From positions 124,001-188,000 of the forward strand of contig NZ_CABVPN010000002.1 in assembly GCF_902499115.1 (NCBI RefSeq): 64,000 nucleotides of DNA, read 5' to 3'. The position numbers and the translations under genes were made by a program. Each line of letters opens with the position of its first letter. Position 1 is the stretch's first letter. Shown here in pieces: positions 22,898 to 32,635 of this stretch. The notes below the pieces were generated by a model. The model made no database searches. It was not told the origin of the DNA and was given only the letters and a program-made list of their open reading frames with translations. Origin of the DNA: Burkholderia diffusa. Its GTDB lineage: Bacteria; Pseudomonadota; Gammaproteobacteria; Burkholderiales; Burkholderiaceae.

Positions 22898-25800
22898 ATG
22901 GAAGCGAAGAACGAGGAAGTCGTCGCACACCTGCTCTCCGATGTCGTCGAATTCGCGCGCGGGCGGCTGCCCGAAGCCACGTTCCGAATCGTCGAACCGT
23001 TCCTGCGTCATTACTACGATTTCGTCGACGCCGATGATCTGCAGAATCGCGGCATCGCCGACCTCTACGGCGCCGCGATGGCGCACTGGCAGACCGCCCA
23101 GAAATTCGTGCCCGGCAGCGAGCGGCTGCGCGTCTACAACCCGATCCTCGAACAGCACGGCTGGCACTCGGACCATACGGTGATCGAGATCGTCAACGAC
23201 GACATGCCGTTCCTGGTCGATTCGGTGACGATGGCCGTCAATCGCCTCGGGCTCGCGCTGCACTCCGCGCTGCACCCGGTGTTCCGCATCTGGCGCGCCG
23301 GCAACGGCGGGATCGAGCGTGTCGACGCCGGTGGCGCGACGCCCGGCGACGGCCAGTCGCAACTCGCGTCGTTCATTCACTTCGAAGTCGATCGCTGCGG
23401 CGACGCCGCGCTGCTCGACACGCTGCGCGACGACATCGCGCGCGTGCTCGGCGATGTGCGCGCGTCGGTCGAGGACTGGCCGAAGATCGTCGACATCGCG
23501 CGCGCGACGATCAAGGACATGAAGGCCCGCGAATCCACCGCGGAAGACATCGAGGCGCGCGCGTTCCTCGAGTGGATGGCCGCCGATCACTTCACGTTCC
23601 TGGGCCAGCGCGACTACGCGCTCGTGTCCGACGGCACGGGCTTCGGCCTGCGCGGCGTGGAAGGCTCCGGCTTCGGCCTGCTGCGCGAATCACTGCGCAC
23701 GCCCGGCGCGCCCGACGTGACGCCGCTGCCGCCGGCGGCCGCGGAGATCGTCACCGGCCCCTGGCCCATCTTCCTGACCAAGGCGAACTCGCGCGCGACC
23801 GTGCACCGGCCCGGCTATCTCGACTACGTCGGCGTCAAACTGGTCGGCGCCGACGGCAAGGTGACCGGCGAACGCCGCTTCATCGGGTTGTACACGTCGA
23901 CGTCGTATTTCGGTTCGTACACCGAAATCCCGATCGTGCGCCGCAAATGCGCGAACATCGTGAAGCGTGCGGGCTTCCTGCCGAAGGGACATCTCGGCAA
24001 GTCGCTGGTGACGGTGCTCGAAACCTATCCGCGCGACGAACTGTTCCAGGCCGACGAGGATCAGCTCTACGACATCGCGCTCGGCATCCTGCGCCTGCAG
24101 GAACACCAGCGCACGCGCCTGTTCGTGCGGCGCGACCGCTTCGACCGCTTCGTGTCGTGCCTCGCGTTCGTGCCGCGCGACAAGTACAACACCGACCTGC
24201 GCCGCCGCATCGCGAAGCTGCTCGTCGACGCGTACAACGGCGTGACCGTCGAGTTCACGCCGCTGCTGTCGGAATCGGCGATCGCGCGAATTCATTTCGT
24301 CGTCCATGCGGAACCGGGCACGATGCCCGACGTCGACACGCGCGAGCTCGAAACGCGGCTCGTGCAGGTCACGCGCCGCTGGCAAGACGATCTCGCGGAC
24401 GCGCTGCTCGACGCCTTCGGAGAAGAACAAGGCAACCGCCTGCTGCAGCGCTATGCGGACTCGTTCCCGGCCGGCTATCGCGACGACTACCCGGCGCGCA
24501 CGGCCGTGCGCGACATCGAGTTGATCGAGCGCGTGAAGGAGTCGGGCCAGCTCGCGATGAACCTGTACCGCCCGATCGAGGCCGAGGCGCGCGCATTCCG
24601 CTTCAAGGTGTATCGCGCGGGTGACCCGATCGCGCTGTCGCGCAGCCTGCCGATGCTCGAGCATCTCGGCGTGCGCGTCGATGAGGAGCGGCCGTACCGG
24701 ATCCAGACGCAGGATGCCGCGCCCGCGTGGGTGCATGACTTCGGCCTCGAACTCGCGGACGATACCGAATTCGACATCGAGCGCGTGAAGGGCCTGTTCG
24801 AGGACGCGTTCGACCGGATCTGGACCGGCCGGATCGAGAACGACGACTTCAACCGTCTCGTGTTGCGCGCGCACCTGAGCGCACGCGAGGTCACGATCCT
24901 GCGCGCGTATGCGAAATACCTGCGGCAGGTCGGCTCGACGTTCAGCGATGCCTATATCGAGCGCGCGCTGACCGGCAACCCGGCGATCGCACGGCAACTG
25001 GTCGAACTGTTCCTGCTGCGCTTCGACCCGGCCACCGGCGGCACGCGCGACGTGCAGGTCGAACACCTGCTGAAGGCGATCGAGACGGCGCTCGACCAGG
25101 TGCCGAACCTCGACGAGGACCGGATCCTGCGCCAGTTCCTCGGCGTGATCAACGCGACCGTGCGCACCAACTATTTCCTGCACGACGCGAACGGCGAATC
25201 GAAGCCGTACCTGTCGTTCAAGTTCAATCCGGCGAAGGTGCCCGGCCTGCCCGAGCCGAAGCCGATGTTCGAGATCTGGGTGTACTCGCCGCGCGTCGAG
25301 GGCGTGCACCTGCGCGGCGGGCGCGTCGCGCGCGGCGGGCTGCGCTGGTCCGACCGTCGCGAGGACTTCCGCACCGAGGTGCTCGGGCTGATGAAGGCGC
25401 AGATGGTGAAGAACGTCGTGATCGTGCCGGTCGGCTCGAAAGGCGGCTTCGTCGTGAAGAACCCGCCGCCGCCGAGCGATCGAGAGGCGTGGATGCGCGA
25501 GGGCGTCGCGTGCTACCAGACGTTCCTGCGCGGCCTGCTCGACCTGACCGACAATCTCGCCGGCAACGCAATCGTACCGCCGCCCGACGTGGTGCGGCAC
25601 GACCCCGACGATCCGTATCTCGTCGTCGCGGCCGACAAGGGCACGGCCACGTTCTCCGACTACGCGAACGCGATCTCTCACGAATACGGCTTCTGGCTCG
25701 ACGATGCATTCGCGTCCGGCGGCTCCGTCGGCTACGACCACAAGAAGATGGCGATCACCGCGCGCGGCGCGTGGGAATCGGTCAAGCGGCACTTCCGCGA

Positions 25801-27739
25801 GATGGGCATCGACACGCAGACGACCGACTTCACCGTGGTCGGCGTCGGCGACATGTCGGGCGACGTGTTCGGCAACGGGATGCTGCTGTCGCCGCATATC
25901 CGGCTCGTCGCGGCGTTCGATCACCGGCACGTGTTCCTCGACCCGAACCCCGATCCGGCGACGAGCTTCGCGGAGCGCCAGCGGATGTTCGCGCTTGAAC
26001 GCTCGAGCTGGGCCGACTACGACACATCCGTCATCTCGGCAGGCGGCGGCGTCTACCCACGCACCGCGAAGACGATCCCGCTGTCGCCGGCCGTGCAGGC
26101 CGCGCTCGGCATCGACGCGCACGCGCTGCCGCCGACCGAGCTGATCCGCGCCATCCTGCAGGCGCCTGTCGACCTGCTTTACAACGGCGGCATCGGCACC
26201 TACGTGAAGGCCGCGCGCGAAACCCACCAGCAGGTCGGCGATCGCGCGAACGACGCGGTGCGGGTAAACGGCGCGGACCTGCGCTGCAAGGTCGTCGGCG
26301 AAGGCGGCAACCTCGGCTGCACGCAGTTCGGCCGCATCGAGTTCGCGCAGCGCGGCGGCCGCATCAACACCGACGCGATCGACAACTCGGCCGGCGTCGA
26401 TTGTTCGGATCACGAAGTCAACATCAAGATCCTGCTCGGGCTCGTCGTCTCCGACGGCGAGATGACCGAGAAGCAGCGCAACGCCCTGCTCGCGGAAATG
26501 ACCGACGAAGTCGGGCTGCTCGTGCTGCGCGACAACTACTACCAGACGCAGGCGCTGTCGATCGCGGGCCGCTACAGCGTCGATCTGCTCGACGCCGAGG
26601 CGCGCCTGATGCGCTGGCTCGAACGCGCGGGCCGCCTGAACCGCGTGATCGAGTTCCTGCCGACCGACGACGAGATCGCCGAACGGCAGGCCGCGAAACA
26701 GGGGCTCACGTCGCCGGAGCGCGCGGTGCTCCTCGCCTACAGCAAGATGTGGCTGTACGACGCGCTGCTCGAATCCGACGTGCCCGAGGATCCGCTCGTC
26801 GCCGCGATGCTCGTCGACTATTTCCCGAAGCCGCTGCAACAGCGATTCAGCGAACCGATGCATCGCCACCCGCTGCGCCGCGAGATCCTCGCGACGCACC
26901 TGACCAACGCGCTCGTCAACCGGGTCGGCTGCGCGTTCGTGCACCGGCTGATGGAGGAAACCGATGCGAAGCCTGGCGACATCGTGCGCGCCTGCATCAT
27001 GGCGCGCGACGTGTTCGATCTCGATGCGGTATGGCGCGACATCGACGCACTCGACAACCGCGTCGCCGACGACGTGCAGGCGCGCATGTTCGTCGACGTC
27101 GCGCGGCTGCTGGAACGCGCGGCGTTGTGGTTCCTGCGGCAGCTTCAGTCGGGCGCGGTGGCCAACGGCGGCGTCGCCGGACTGATCGCGCGCTGCCGCG
27201 ACGCGGTGCAGCGCATTGCGCCGCAATTGCCGTCGCTGCTGCCGGCCGACGATCTGGAAGCGCTGTCCGAGCGGCAGCGCGTGCTGGTCGATGCCGGCGT
27301 CGACAGCGCGCTCGCGGTGCGCGTCGCGAGCGGCGACATCTCCGCCGCGCTGCTCGACATCGCCGAAGTGGCCGCGACCTGCGATCGCAGCCTCGAACTG
27401 GTCGCGGGCGTCTACTTCTCGCTCGGCACGCTGCTGAACTACGGGTGGATCGGCGAACGCGCGGCCACGCTGCCGACCCCGACGCACTGGGACATGCTGG
27501 CGCGTGCGGCCGCGCTCGCGGAGGTCGCGCGGCTCAAGCGCACGCTCGCCACCAGCGCGCTCGCGGAATCGGCCGACTCGACGGCGCCCGAGACGATCGT
27601 CCATGCGTGGCGCGAACGCCGCGACGCCGCGCTGCAGCGCTACGAGCACCTGCTCGCCGACCTGCGCGCGTCGGGCGGCGCGAGCCTCGCGGTGCTGCTC
27701 GTGGTCGTGCGCGAGATGGCCGTGCTCGAACGTGCGTGA
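22898..27739 (+). CDS. NAD-specific glutamate dehydrogenase, large (about 180 kDa) type
   Basis: A 1613-residue enzyme of the large bacterial NAD-GDH family, which oxidatively deaminates glutamate to 2-oxoglutarate in amino-acid catabolism. Long regulatory N- and C-terminal regions enclose the catalytic core near residues 780-1260, where GGLRWSDRREDFRTEVLGL, GSKGGFVVKNPPPP and VVGVGDMSGDVFGNGML are seen. ATG 22898 follows a GGGAGA site and gives the family's usual length; upstream codons are a spurious extension. It is monocistronic and convergent with the methyltransferase gene. Confidence 0.95.
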   Translation: MEAKNEEVVAHLLSDVVEFARGRLPEATFRIVEPFLRHYYDFVDADDLQNRGIADLYGAAMAHWQTAQKFVPGSERLRVYNPILEQHGWHSDHTVIEIVNDDMPFLVDSVTMAVNRLGLALHSALHPVFRIWRAGNGGIERVDAGGATPGDGQSQLASFIHFEVDRCGDAALLDTLRDDIARVLGDVRASVEDWPKIVDIARATIKDMKARESTAEDIEARAFLEWMAADHFTFLGQRDYALVSDGTGFGLRGVEGSGFGLLRESLRTPGAPDVTPLPPAAAEIVTGPWPIFLTKANSRATVHRPGYLDYVGVKLVGADGKVTGERRFIGLYTSTSYFGSYTEIPIVRRKCANIVKRAGFLPKGHLGKSLVTVLETYPRDELFQADEDQLYDIALGILRLQEHQRTRLFVRRDRFDRFVSCLAFVPRDKYNTDLRRRIAKLLVDAYNGVTVEFTPLLSESAIARIHFVVHAEPGTMPDVDTRELETRLVQVTRRWQDDLADALLDAFGEEQGNRLLQRYADSFPAGYRDDYPARTAVRDIELIERVKESGQLAMNLYRPIEAEARAFRFKVYRAGDPIALSRSLPMLEHLGVRVDEERPYRIQTQDAAPAWVHDFGLELADDTEFDIERVKGLFEDAFDRIWTGRIENDDFNRLVLRAHLSAREVTILRAYAKYLRQVGSTFSDAYIERALTGNPAIARQLVELFLLRFDPATGGTRDVQVEHLLKAIETALDQVPNLDEDRILRQFLGVINATVRTNYFLHDANGESKPYLSFKFNPAKVPGLPEPKPMFEIWVYSPRVEGVHLRGGRVARGGLRWSDRREDFRTEVLGLMKAQMVKNVVIVPVGSKGGFVVKNPPPPSDREAWMREGVACYQTFLRGLLDLTDNLAGNAIVPPPDVVRHDPDDPYLVVAADKGTATFSDYANAISHEYGFWLDDAFASGGSVGYDHKKMAITARGAWESVKRHFREMGIDTQTTDFTVVGVGDMSGDVFGNGMLLSPHIRLVAAFDHRHVFLDPNPDPATSFAERQRMFALERSSWADYDTSVISAGGGVYPRTAKTIPLSPAVQAALGIDAHALPPTELIRAILQAPVDLLYNGGIGTYVKAARETHQQVGDRANDAVRVNGADLRCKVVGEGGNLGCTQFGRIEFAQRGGRINTDAIDNSAGVDCSDHEVNIKILLGLVVSDGEMTEKQRNALLAEMTDEVGLLVLRDNYYQTQALSIAGRYSVDLLDAEARLMRWLERAGRLNRVIEFLPTDDEIAERQAAKQGLTSPERAVLLAYSKMWLYDALLESDVPEDPLVAAMLVDYFPKPLQQRFSEPMHRHPLRREILATHLTNALVNRVGCAFVHRLMEETDAKPGDIVRACIMARDVFDLDAVWRDIDALDNRVADDVQARMFVDVARLLERAALWFLRQLQSGAVANGGVAGLIARCRDAVQRIAPQLPSLLPADDLEALSERQRVLVDAGVDSALAVRVASGDISAALLDIAEVAATCDRSLELVAGVYFSLGTLLNYGWIGERAATLPTPTHWDMLARAAALAEVARLKRTLATSALAESADSTAPETIVHAWRERRDAALQRYEHLLADLRASGGASLAVLLVVVREMAVLERA

Positions 27740-27764
27740 CGGGTGAGCCCGGGTCGCGCCGGGA

Positions 27765-28625
27765 TCACACCGTCGCGACGAGCAGCTCTTCCGCGTTGTC
27801 CGGCGGACGCAGACCGTCGCTGCGGTCGGCGAAGTAGCGACGTGCAAGCTCCGCGGCCGACACGTGCTCGGCCCGTGCGAAGCCGGCCTCCGTCGCGAGC
27901 GCGCGGATCTCCTCCGGCATGAAGAAGCTGATGAACGGCGTGCCGCTCGCGCGCGCGCCTTTGGCGGCCATTTCGAGCCCCGGACGCACACTCGGATCTG
28001 CAAGCTCGAGCGGCAGCAGGAACGTCATCGCGAACGTCGAACCCGGCGCGAGCGACGCGACTTCGCGCAACGCCGCCGCGTTCGCGTCGCGCGTCAGGTA
28101 CATGCTGACGCCGGTGGACACGACGACCGCCGGCTTGCCAGGATCGAAGCCAGCGCGCACGAGCGCGTCGCGCCACGACTGCTTCGCTTCGAAATCGAAC
28201 GGCACGAGCCGCAGCCAGTCCGGCACGCCGAAGCCAAGCTCGGTCAGCCGGCGGCGCTTCCACGCCTGCGGCACGGGCGGATCAACCTCGAAGACGGTCA
28301 GGCGCGACGCCATCTCCGGCCGGCGCTGCACGAAGCTGTCGAGGCCCGCGCCGAGGATCACGTACTGGCTCACGCCCCGCGCGGCGTGCTCGACGACGAG
28401 ATCCTCGATGAAGCGCGCCCGCGCGACGATCGATGCGCGAAACGGCTGCGTGAACCGCGGATCCATGTCGCCGCGCTGATGCCAGCCGGGCGCCGGCGCG
28501 AGCAGGCGCAGGCCGACTTCGTCGGCGAGCACGTGCGGCGGCGCATCGAGTTCGACGTGCAGCGCGCGCCACAGCGCGACGCGTTCGGCGGTGCTGTCGG
28601 GGGCGTCCCGATGGAGGTCGGTCAT
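27765..28625 (-). CDS. SAM-dependent methyltransferase (TIGR00027 / Omt-like family)
   Basis: A 286-residue methyltransferase of the leucine-carboxyl-methyltransferase-like family. The SAM-binding motif YVILGAGLDSFVQRRP and the acidic FEVDPPVPQAWKRRRL follow family pattern, as do VVVSTGVSMYLT and SFFMPEEIRALA. Targets of this family are unknown, often inferred to be small acids. ATG 28625 gives the best N-terminus. It is the third gene of a leftward operon with a ribbon-helix-helix protein and a VOC protein; 10 bp separate it from the VOC gene. Confidence 0.87.
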   Translation of the reverse strand: MTDLHRDAPDSTAERVALWRALHVELDAPPHVLADEVGLRLLAPAPGWHQRGDMDPRFTQPFRASIVARARFIEDLVVEHAARGVSQYVILGAGLDSFVQRRPEMASRLTVFEVDPPVPQAWKRRRLTELGFGVPDWLRLVPFDFEAKQSWRDALVRAGFDPGKPAVVVSTGVSMYLTRDANAAALREVASLAPGSTFAMTFLLPLELADPSVRPGLEMAAKGARASGTPFISFFMPEEIRALATEAGFARAEHVSAAELARRYFADRSDGLRPPDNAEELLVATV

Positions 28626-28635
28626 CGCCGCGGCC

Positions 28636-28986
28636 TCACGCGCCCGGCTTGCCCGGCGCCTGCAGGCGCCAGACACGGCCGTCGGGATCGCGCACGGTCA
28701 TGTCGCGCGTACCCCAGTGCGTATCCTCGAACGGAGTGACCACGTCGACGATCGGCTGCGGCCGGACCGCCTGCTCGTCGGGCACCTTCAGCACGACCTG
28801 CATGGCAGGCGTCTCGCCGGCCGGCACTTCGGCGATGAACAGAAACGGCCCGTCGCCGTTTCTCAGCTGGCCCGAGTTGTGATCGGTTTCGAATTCCAGC
28901 GTGAAGCCCAGCGCCTGGAAGAACTTTGCGGACTTGCCCCAGTTGTGCGTCGTCAGGTACACGGCTTCGATTCGCTCGGATGACAT
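28636..28986 (-). CDS. VOC-superfamily (glyoxalase-like) protein
   Basis: A 116-residue protein of the vicinal-oxygen-chelate fold: opening RIEAVYLTTHNWGKSAKFFQ, then LGFTLEFETDH, and a closing TVRDPDGRVWRLQAP with the usual DPDG turn. VOC proteins include glyoxalases, dioxygenases and antibiotic-binding proteins; this short form is unassigned. It begins one base after the stop of the ribbon-helix-helix gene, so the two are translated together. Confidence 0.87.
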   Translation of the reverse strand: MSSERIEAVYLTTHNWGKSAKFFQALGFTLEFETDHNSGQLRNGDGPFLFIAEVPAGETPAMQVVLKVPDEQAVRPQPIVDVVTPFEDTHWGTRDMTVRDPDGRVWRLQAPGKPGA

Positions 28987-28987
28987 G

Positions 28988-29164
28988 TCATTCCTCCGTG
29001 GTGGACGGCCCGGCCCCCGGCTGCGGAGCGGCCAGATACGCGCGCAATGCGTCGGCCACCAGCGCGGACAGCGACTGTTCCGTTTCGATGGCGCGATGCT
29101 TGACCTGCCGGATCAGGCTCAGCGGCAGGTACACATTGAATTGCTTCACTTCTTCGTCGGTCAT
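28988..29164 (-). CDS. Small ribbon-helix-helix (CopG/Arc-type) DNA-binding protein
   Basis: A 58-residue protein, MTDEEVKQFNVYLPLSLIRQ at the start, then a second segment TEQSLSALVADALRAYL. The QFNVYLP strand followed by two amphipathic helices is the RHH pattern, forming a DNA-binding dimer. It is the first gene of the RHH-VOC-methyltransferase operon. The ATG stands about 8 bp after a -10-like hexamer and lacks a ribosome-binding site, so the mRNA may be leaderless. Three CTAG elements in the promoter suggest self-repression. Confidence 0.82.
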   Translation of the reverse strand: MTDEEVKQFNVYLPLSLIRQVKHRAIETEQSLSALVADALRAYLAAPQPGAGPSTTEE

Positions 29165-29167
29165 GTC

Positions 29168-29199
29168 TGCTAGTATGCTAGCAATCTAGCAAATGTCAA
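29168..29199 (-). promoter_or_regulatory. Promoter with embedded CTAG-repeat operator
   Basis: On the minus strand: a perfect -35 TTGACA (29199-29194), a 16-bp spacer, and a -10 CATACT (29177-29172). The spacer and -10 carry CTAG three times at 8-bp steps (29168-29192), including GCTAG-CATA-CTAGC. CTAG is rare in these genomes. The layout fits an RHH repressor covering the promoter. Confidence 0.7.
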
Positions 29200-29257
29200 T
29201 CGGGAGACCGGAACCGGCGGCGCGGCGGACGTCGACGCCCCGCCGCTCGCCACACCC

Positions 29258-30091
29258 TTACATCGGGTTCACCCGCGCGGCCATCCGGGTGAACAGCGCG
29301 TCGAGATCGAAGCCGCTCGTATCGATGCCGATCGTGTCGCGCAGGCACGCGCCCCACGCGGCCGCGTCGTCGAAGGTGACGGTGCGCCCCGCGCCCGCCG
29401 CGTCGCGCACCGTCAGCACGGTGTTGAACAGCGCCGCGCGGCCGTCCGGCAGCACGCGGCAGGCGATCAGGTCGTTCACGAAGATCGATTCGGGATAGGT
29501 CGACGTGAACCAGTTCGCGGCGTCGTAATCGATCCACTCGGCCGGTTTCAGCGAGAAGCGGTAAGTCGTCTGCCAGCCGTCGGGGATCTCGAACTGCATG
29601 TCGAACTCGCCGTCGACTGGCGCGCCGACGATGCGAAACGCGCCGTGCGGCGTCAGCTGCCGCTCGCCCGGCACGAAGCGCAGCGGCGCGGTCAGCGTCG
29701 CGCTGCCGAAGCCGATGTCCGCGAGCCACGTCGCGCCATCGAGATCGATGCGCAGCAGCATGTGCGTCTGCGCGGTGACGACCTCGGGCGGCCGCATCCA
29801 GCGCACGCGCGCGATCAGCGGCGTCACGCGAAAACCGATCGTCGTAAGCGCGGTGTGGAAGAGCTTGTTGAGTTCGAAGCAGTAGCCGCCGCGGCGGCGC
29901 CCGATCACCTTGTCGACGATCGCGGGCAGGTCGAGCGCGACACGTGCGCCGGTCAGCGGATTGAGGTTTTCGAACGGGATCGCCTGCGGGTGCAGCAGAT
30001 GCAGCCGGCGCAGCACGTCGAGCGTCGGCTCGGCCGGGCCGTCGTAGCCGATGCGGGCGAAGTAGCGCGGGAGGTCGAACGAGTCAGTCAT
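29258..30091 (-). CDS. Arylamine N-acetyltransferase
   Basis: A 277-residue NAT enzyme that moves acetyl from acetyl-CoA to arylamines or hydrazines. The Cys-His-Asp triad is visible: Cys in RRGGYCFELN near residue 69, His in TAQTHMLL near 110, and Asp in WLADIGFG near 125. PFENLNPLTG near residue 40 is also characteristic. ATG 30091 gives MTDSFDLPRYFARIGYDG, the standard N-terminus. Single gene in the same direction as the downstream RHH operon, which has its own promoter. Confidence 0.92.
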   Translation of the reverse strand: MTDSFDLPRYFARIGYDGPAEPTLDVLRRLHLLHPQAIPFENLNPLTGARVALDLPAIVDKVIGRRRGGYCFELNKLFHTALTTIGFRVTPLIARVRWMRPPEVVTAQTHMLLRIDLDGATWLADIGFGSATLTAPLRFVPGERQLTPHGAFRIVGAPVDGEFDMQFEIPDGWQTTYRFSLKPAEWIDYDAANWFTSTYPESIFVNDLIACRVLPDGRAALFNTVLTVRDAAGAGRTVTFDDAAAWGACLRDTIGIDTSGFDLDALFTRMAARVNPM

Positions 30092-30211
30092 GAACCGGCA
30101 CCGGGAACGGGAAACGCACAACGATAGCATCGCGCGATATCCCCATGTTGCGCGGGGCCATCCCGGATCGCCGCGCGCCGCCGGCACCGCGGCGCGCGGG
30201 GTGCGGCTGCG

Positions 30212-30904
30212 TTACGGCAGCAGCTTCAGCGCGGACGACGCGACCGCCGGCACCGAAATGCCCTGGCTCGTCGCGAACTGCACGGCCTGGCTGAGCGTCG
30301 ACGCGAGCGACTGCAACTGGCCCGGCGCGCTTTGCGCGATATACGACGCGGCCTGCATGTTCTGCGGATTCAGGCCCGACTGGAGCAGCGAAGCGGCGCT
30401 GGTCGAACCGAGATTGCCAAGCCCCGACTGCAGCTGCGAATACTGCGTGAGGCCCTGGCCGAGCGATGCGAGGCCGTTGCTGAACGCCTGCTTGTCGATC
30501 GGGCCGTGGGTCGGGCCGCCGCTCGCGAACGCCTGGCCAAGCGCCTGCGACACCGACTGCTGCGCGCCGCCCATCTGCGACAGCACGGCCGGCGTCAACG
30601 CGTTGCCGCCACCGAGCAGGCTGGCGGCCTGCTGCGCCTGCCCGGCCGCGCCGGTGAGCCCCATCGCCGACGCGAGCGACGACTGCCCGGCCAGCACCTG
30701 CTGGTTCGCGCCGACGTACGCCTGCATCAGCTGCGCGACGCCGCCCTGCGCGGGTGCGGCCTGTTGCGGCCCGCCGCCGAGCAGCGCCGAGCCGATCGAC
30801 TGCAGGTCGAGCTGCGCATGCGCGGCGCCGTTGGCGCCCAGCAGGATGCCGAATGCGATGCCCGCCGATGCCAGGTGCTTGCCCGTCGCGCGAATATGCT
30901 TCAT
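30212..30904 (-). CDS. Secreted Ala/Gly/Gln-rich protein of unknown function
   Basis: A 230-residue protein with a signal peptide (MKHIRATGKHLASAGIAFGI... ending AAHAQ near residue 31). The mature part is low in charged and aromatic residues and rich in Ala, Gly, Gln, Ser and Leu (for example LGGGPQQAAPAQGGVAQ and LSQMGGAQQSVSQALGQAF), with weak heptad-like helices. I recognise no family. ATG 30904 follows GAGGCAAAC. Possibly a periplasmic or surface structural protein; no evidence for an enzyme. Confidence 0.75.
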   Translation of the reverse strand: MKHIRATGKHLASAGIAFGILLGANGAAHAQLDLQSIGSALLGGGPQQAAPAQGGVAQLMQAYVGANQQVLAGQSSLASAMGLTGAAGQAQQAASLLGGGNALTPAVLSQMGGAQQSVSQALGQAFASGGPTHGPIDKQAFSNGLASLGQGLTQYSQLQSGLGNLGSTSAASLLQSGLNPQNMQAASYIAQSAPGQLQSLASTLSQAVQFATSQGISVPAVASSALKLLP

Positions 30905-31150
30905 CTGTTTGCCTCGTACCCGAATGATTGAGGCCAATATTGTCGAAGCGCGTCACGCGCCGCCGCAACGACTGAAACACATCGAAACGAAATCGCGCGC
31001 CGCAGCGGCTTGCAATTGCGCCGCGGTCCCGACTCGCCGCGCGCATTCGTCCGCGATTGCCGCGCGATGTCGGGCACGCGTCCGGATTCGTTCCTTTTCC
31101 GCATCAATAGCACTTGTTTCGGACATCCGCGATCGACACCGCGGCACGCA

Positions 31151-32635
31151 TCACGCAGCCATCCACGCCGGCAGCCGCCGGCCGACCCAGTCGGCCGCCT
31201 GCTCGTAGCCACGCGCGAGCTGCAGCACCGCGAGGTCCGCGCGCGGCCGGCCGATCAGCTGCATCCCCATCGGCAGCCCCGCGTCGTTGAAGCCGACCGG
31301 CACGCTGATCACCGGGCAGCCGGCCAGCGTCCACGGCACGACCGTTTCCATCCAGCGGTGGTAGGTGTCCATCGCGCGGCCCGCGATTTCCTTCGGCCAG
31401 CGCTGCTCGACGTCGAACGGAAACACCTGCGCGGTCGGTGCCGCGATGAAGTCGTAGCGATCGAAGAAGCTCAGCACCGCCTGGTGCCACGCGGTGCGCT
31501 CGACGCTCGCGTCGAACACCTCGGCACCCTGCATCGCGAGCAGCCCTTCGACCTCGTAGATCGCCTCGGGCTTCAGCAGCGCGCGCCGTGCCGGATCGCG
31601 ATAGTGCGCGAGCAGCCCGCCACCGGACAACAGATGTCGATGCGCGAGCCACAGGCGCCAGATGCGCTCGGGGGCGAACGCCGGCAGCGCCGCATCGACG
31701 TCGCAGCCGATCTCGCGCAGCGTCGCGAGGCCCGTTTCGCACTGCGCGAGCACGCCCGGCTCCGTCGCGAGATAACCGTTCCAGTCGCCGACCCACGCGA
31801 TGCGCTCGCCGCGCAGGTCCTTGTCGAGCGGCTTCGCGAACGCGGCCGGATCCTCCGCAAGCGACAGCGGATCGTTCGGGTCGTAGCCGGCCTGGATCGC
31901 GAGCAGCTGCGCGACGTCGCCGACCGTGCGGCCCATCGGCCCTTCGATGCCGAGCTGCTGCATGAACACGTCGACGCCCGGCCAGCGCGGCACGCGGCCC
32001 TGCGACGGACGGAACCCGTAGATGTTGCAGAACGCGGCCGGATTGCGCAGCGAGCCGCCGAAGTCGCTGCCATCCGCGACCGGCAGCATGCGCGCGGCGA
32101 GCGCCGCCGCCGTGCCGCCGCTGCTGCCGCCGGCACTCTTCGTCAGGTCGTACGGATTGCGTGTCGCGCCGTGGATTTCGTTGAACGTATGCGAGCCGAG
32201 GCCGAACTCCGGCGTGTTGGTCTTGCCGATGAAGATCGCGCCCGCCGCACGCATTCGACCGACGCCGACCGAATCGCCCTGCGGCACGTTTTCGCGGAAA
32301 ATCGGCGAGCCGTAGGTCGTCCGCAGCCCTTTGGTCATCGCGAGATCCTTCGGCGCCTGCGGCATCCCGTGCAGCCAGCCGTGATACTCGCCGCGGGCCA
32401 GCGCGGCGTCCTTTTCCGCGGCTTCGGCGAGCAGCACGGCGCGATCGCGCAGCGAGATCAGCGCGTTCACCGCGCCATTCACCCGCTCGATGTGATCGAG
32501 ATAGGCACGCATCGTCTCGACGCACGACACCGCCTTGCCACGGATCGCCGACGCGAGCTCGCCGGCCGACAGGCGCACGATCGGGTCGACGGTGATGGAA
32601 GCGGGAGCGAGAAGCTGCGGGGCGCCGTGCGGCAT
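31151..32635 (-). CDS. Amidase-signature family hydrolase
   Basis: A 494-residue amidase with the full Ser-cisSer-Lys triad: Lys in QAPKDLAMTKG near residue 95, cis-Ser in the glycine-rich SAGGSSGGTAAALA near 168, and the nucleophile Ser in DGSDFGGSLRNPA near 193. This matches the amidase signature family that cleaves carboxamides. The substrate is unknown. It is monocistronic. A 16-bp palindrome lies about 220 bp upstream in the gap shared with the UspA gene. Confidence 0.92.
   Translation of the reverse strand: MPHGAPQLLAPASITVDPIVRLSAGELASAIRGKAVSCVETMRAYLDHIERVNGAVNALISLRDRAVLLAEAAEKDAALARGEYHGWLHGMPQAPKDLAMTKGLRTTYGSPIFRENVPQGDSVGVGRMRAAGAIFIGKTNTPEFGLGSHTFNEIHGATRNPYDLTKSAGGSSGGTAAALAARMLPVADGSDFGGSLRNPAAFCNIYGFRPSQGRVPRWPGVDVFMQQLGIEGPMGRTVGDVAQLLAIQAGYDPNDPLSLAEDPAAFAKPLDKDLRGERIAWVGDWNGYLATEPGVLAQCETGLATLREIGCDVDAALPAFAPERIWRLWLAHRHLLSGGGLLAHYRDPARRALLKPEAIYEVEGLLAMQGAEVFDASVERTAWHQAVLSFFDRYDFIAAPTAQVFPFDVEQRWPKEIAGRAMDTYHRWMETVVPWTLAGCPVISVPVGFNDAGLPMGMQLIGRPRADLAVLQLARGYEQAADWVGRRLPAWMAA

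Noticed and set aside
23690..28003. A very long open frame of about 1437 codons on the minus strand opposite the glutamate dehydrogenase gene
   Set aside because: It mirrors the codon positions of the dehydrogenase gene, has Arg/His/Asp/Val-rich composition without domains, and is a usual artefact of high third-position GC.
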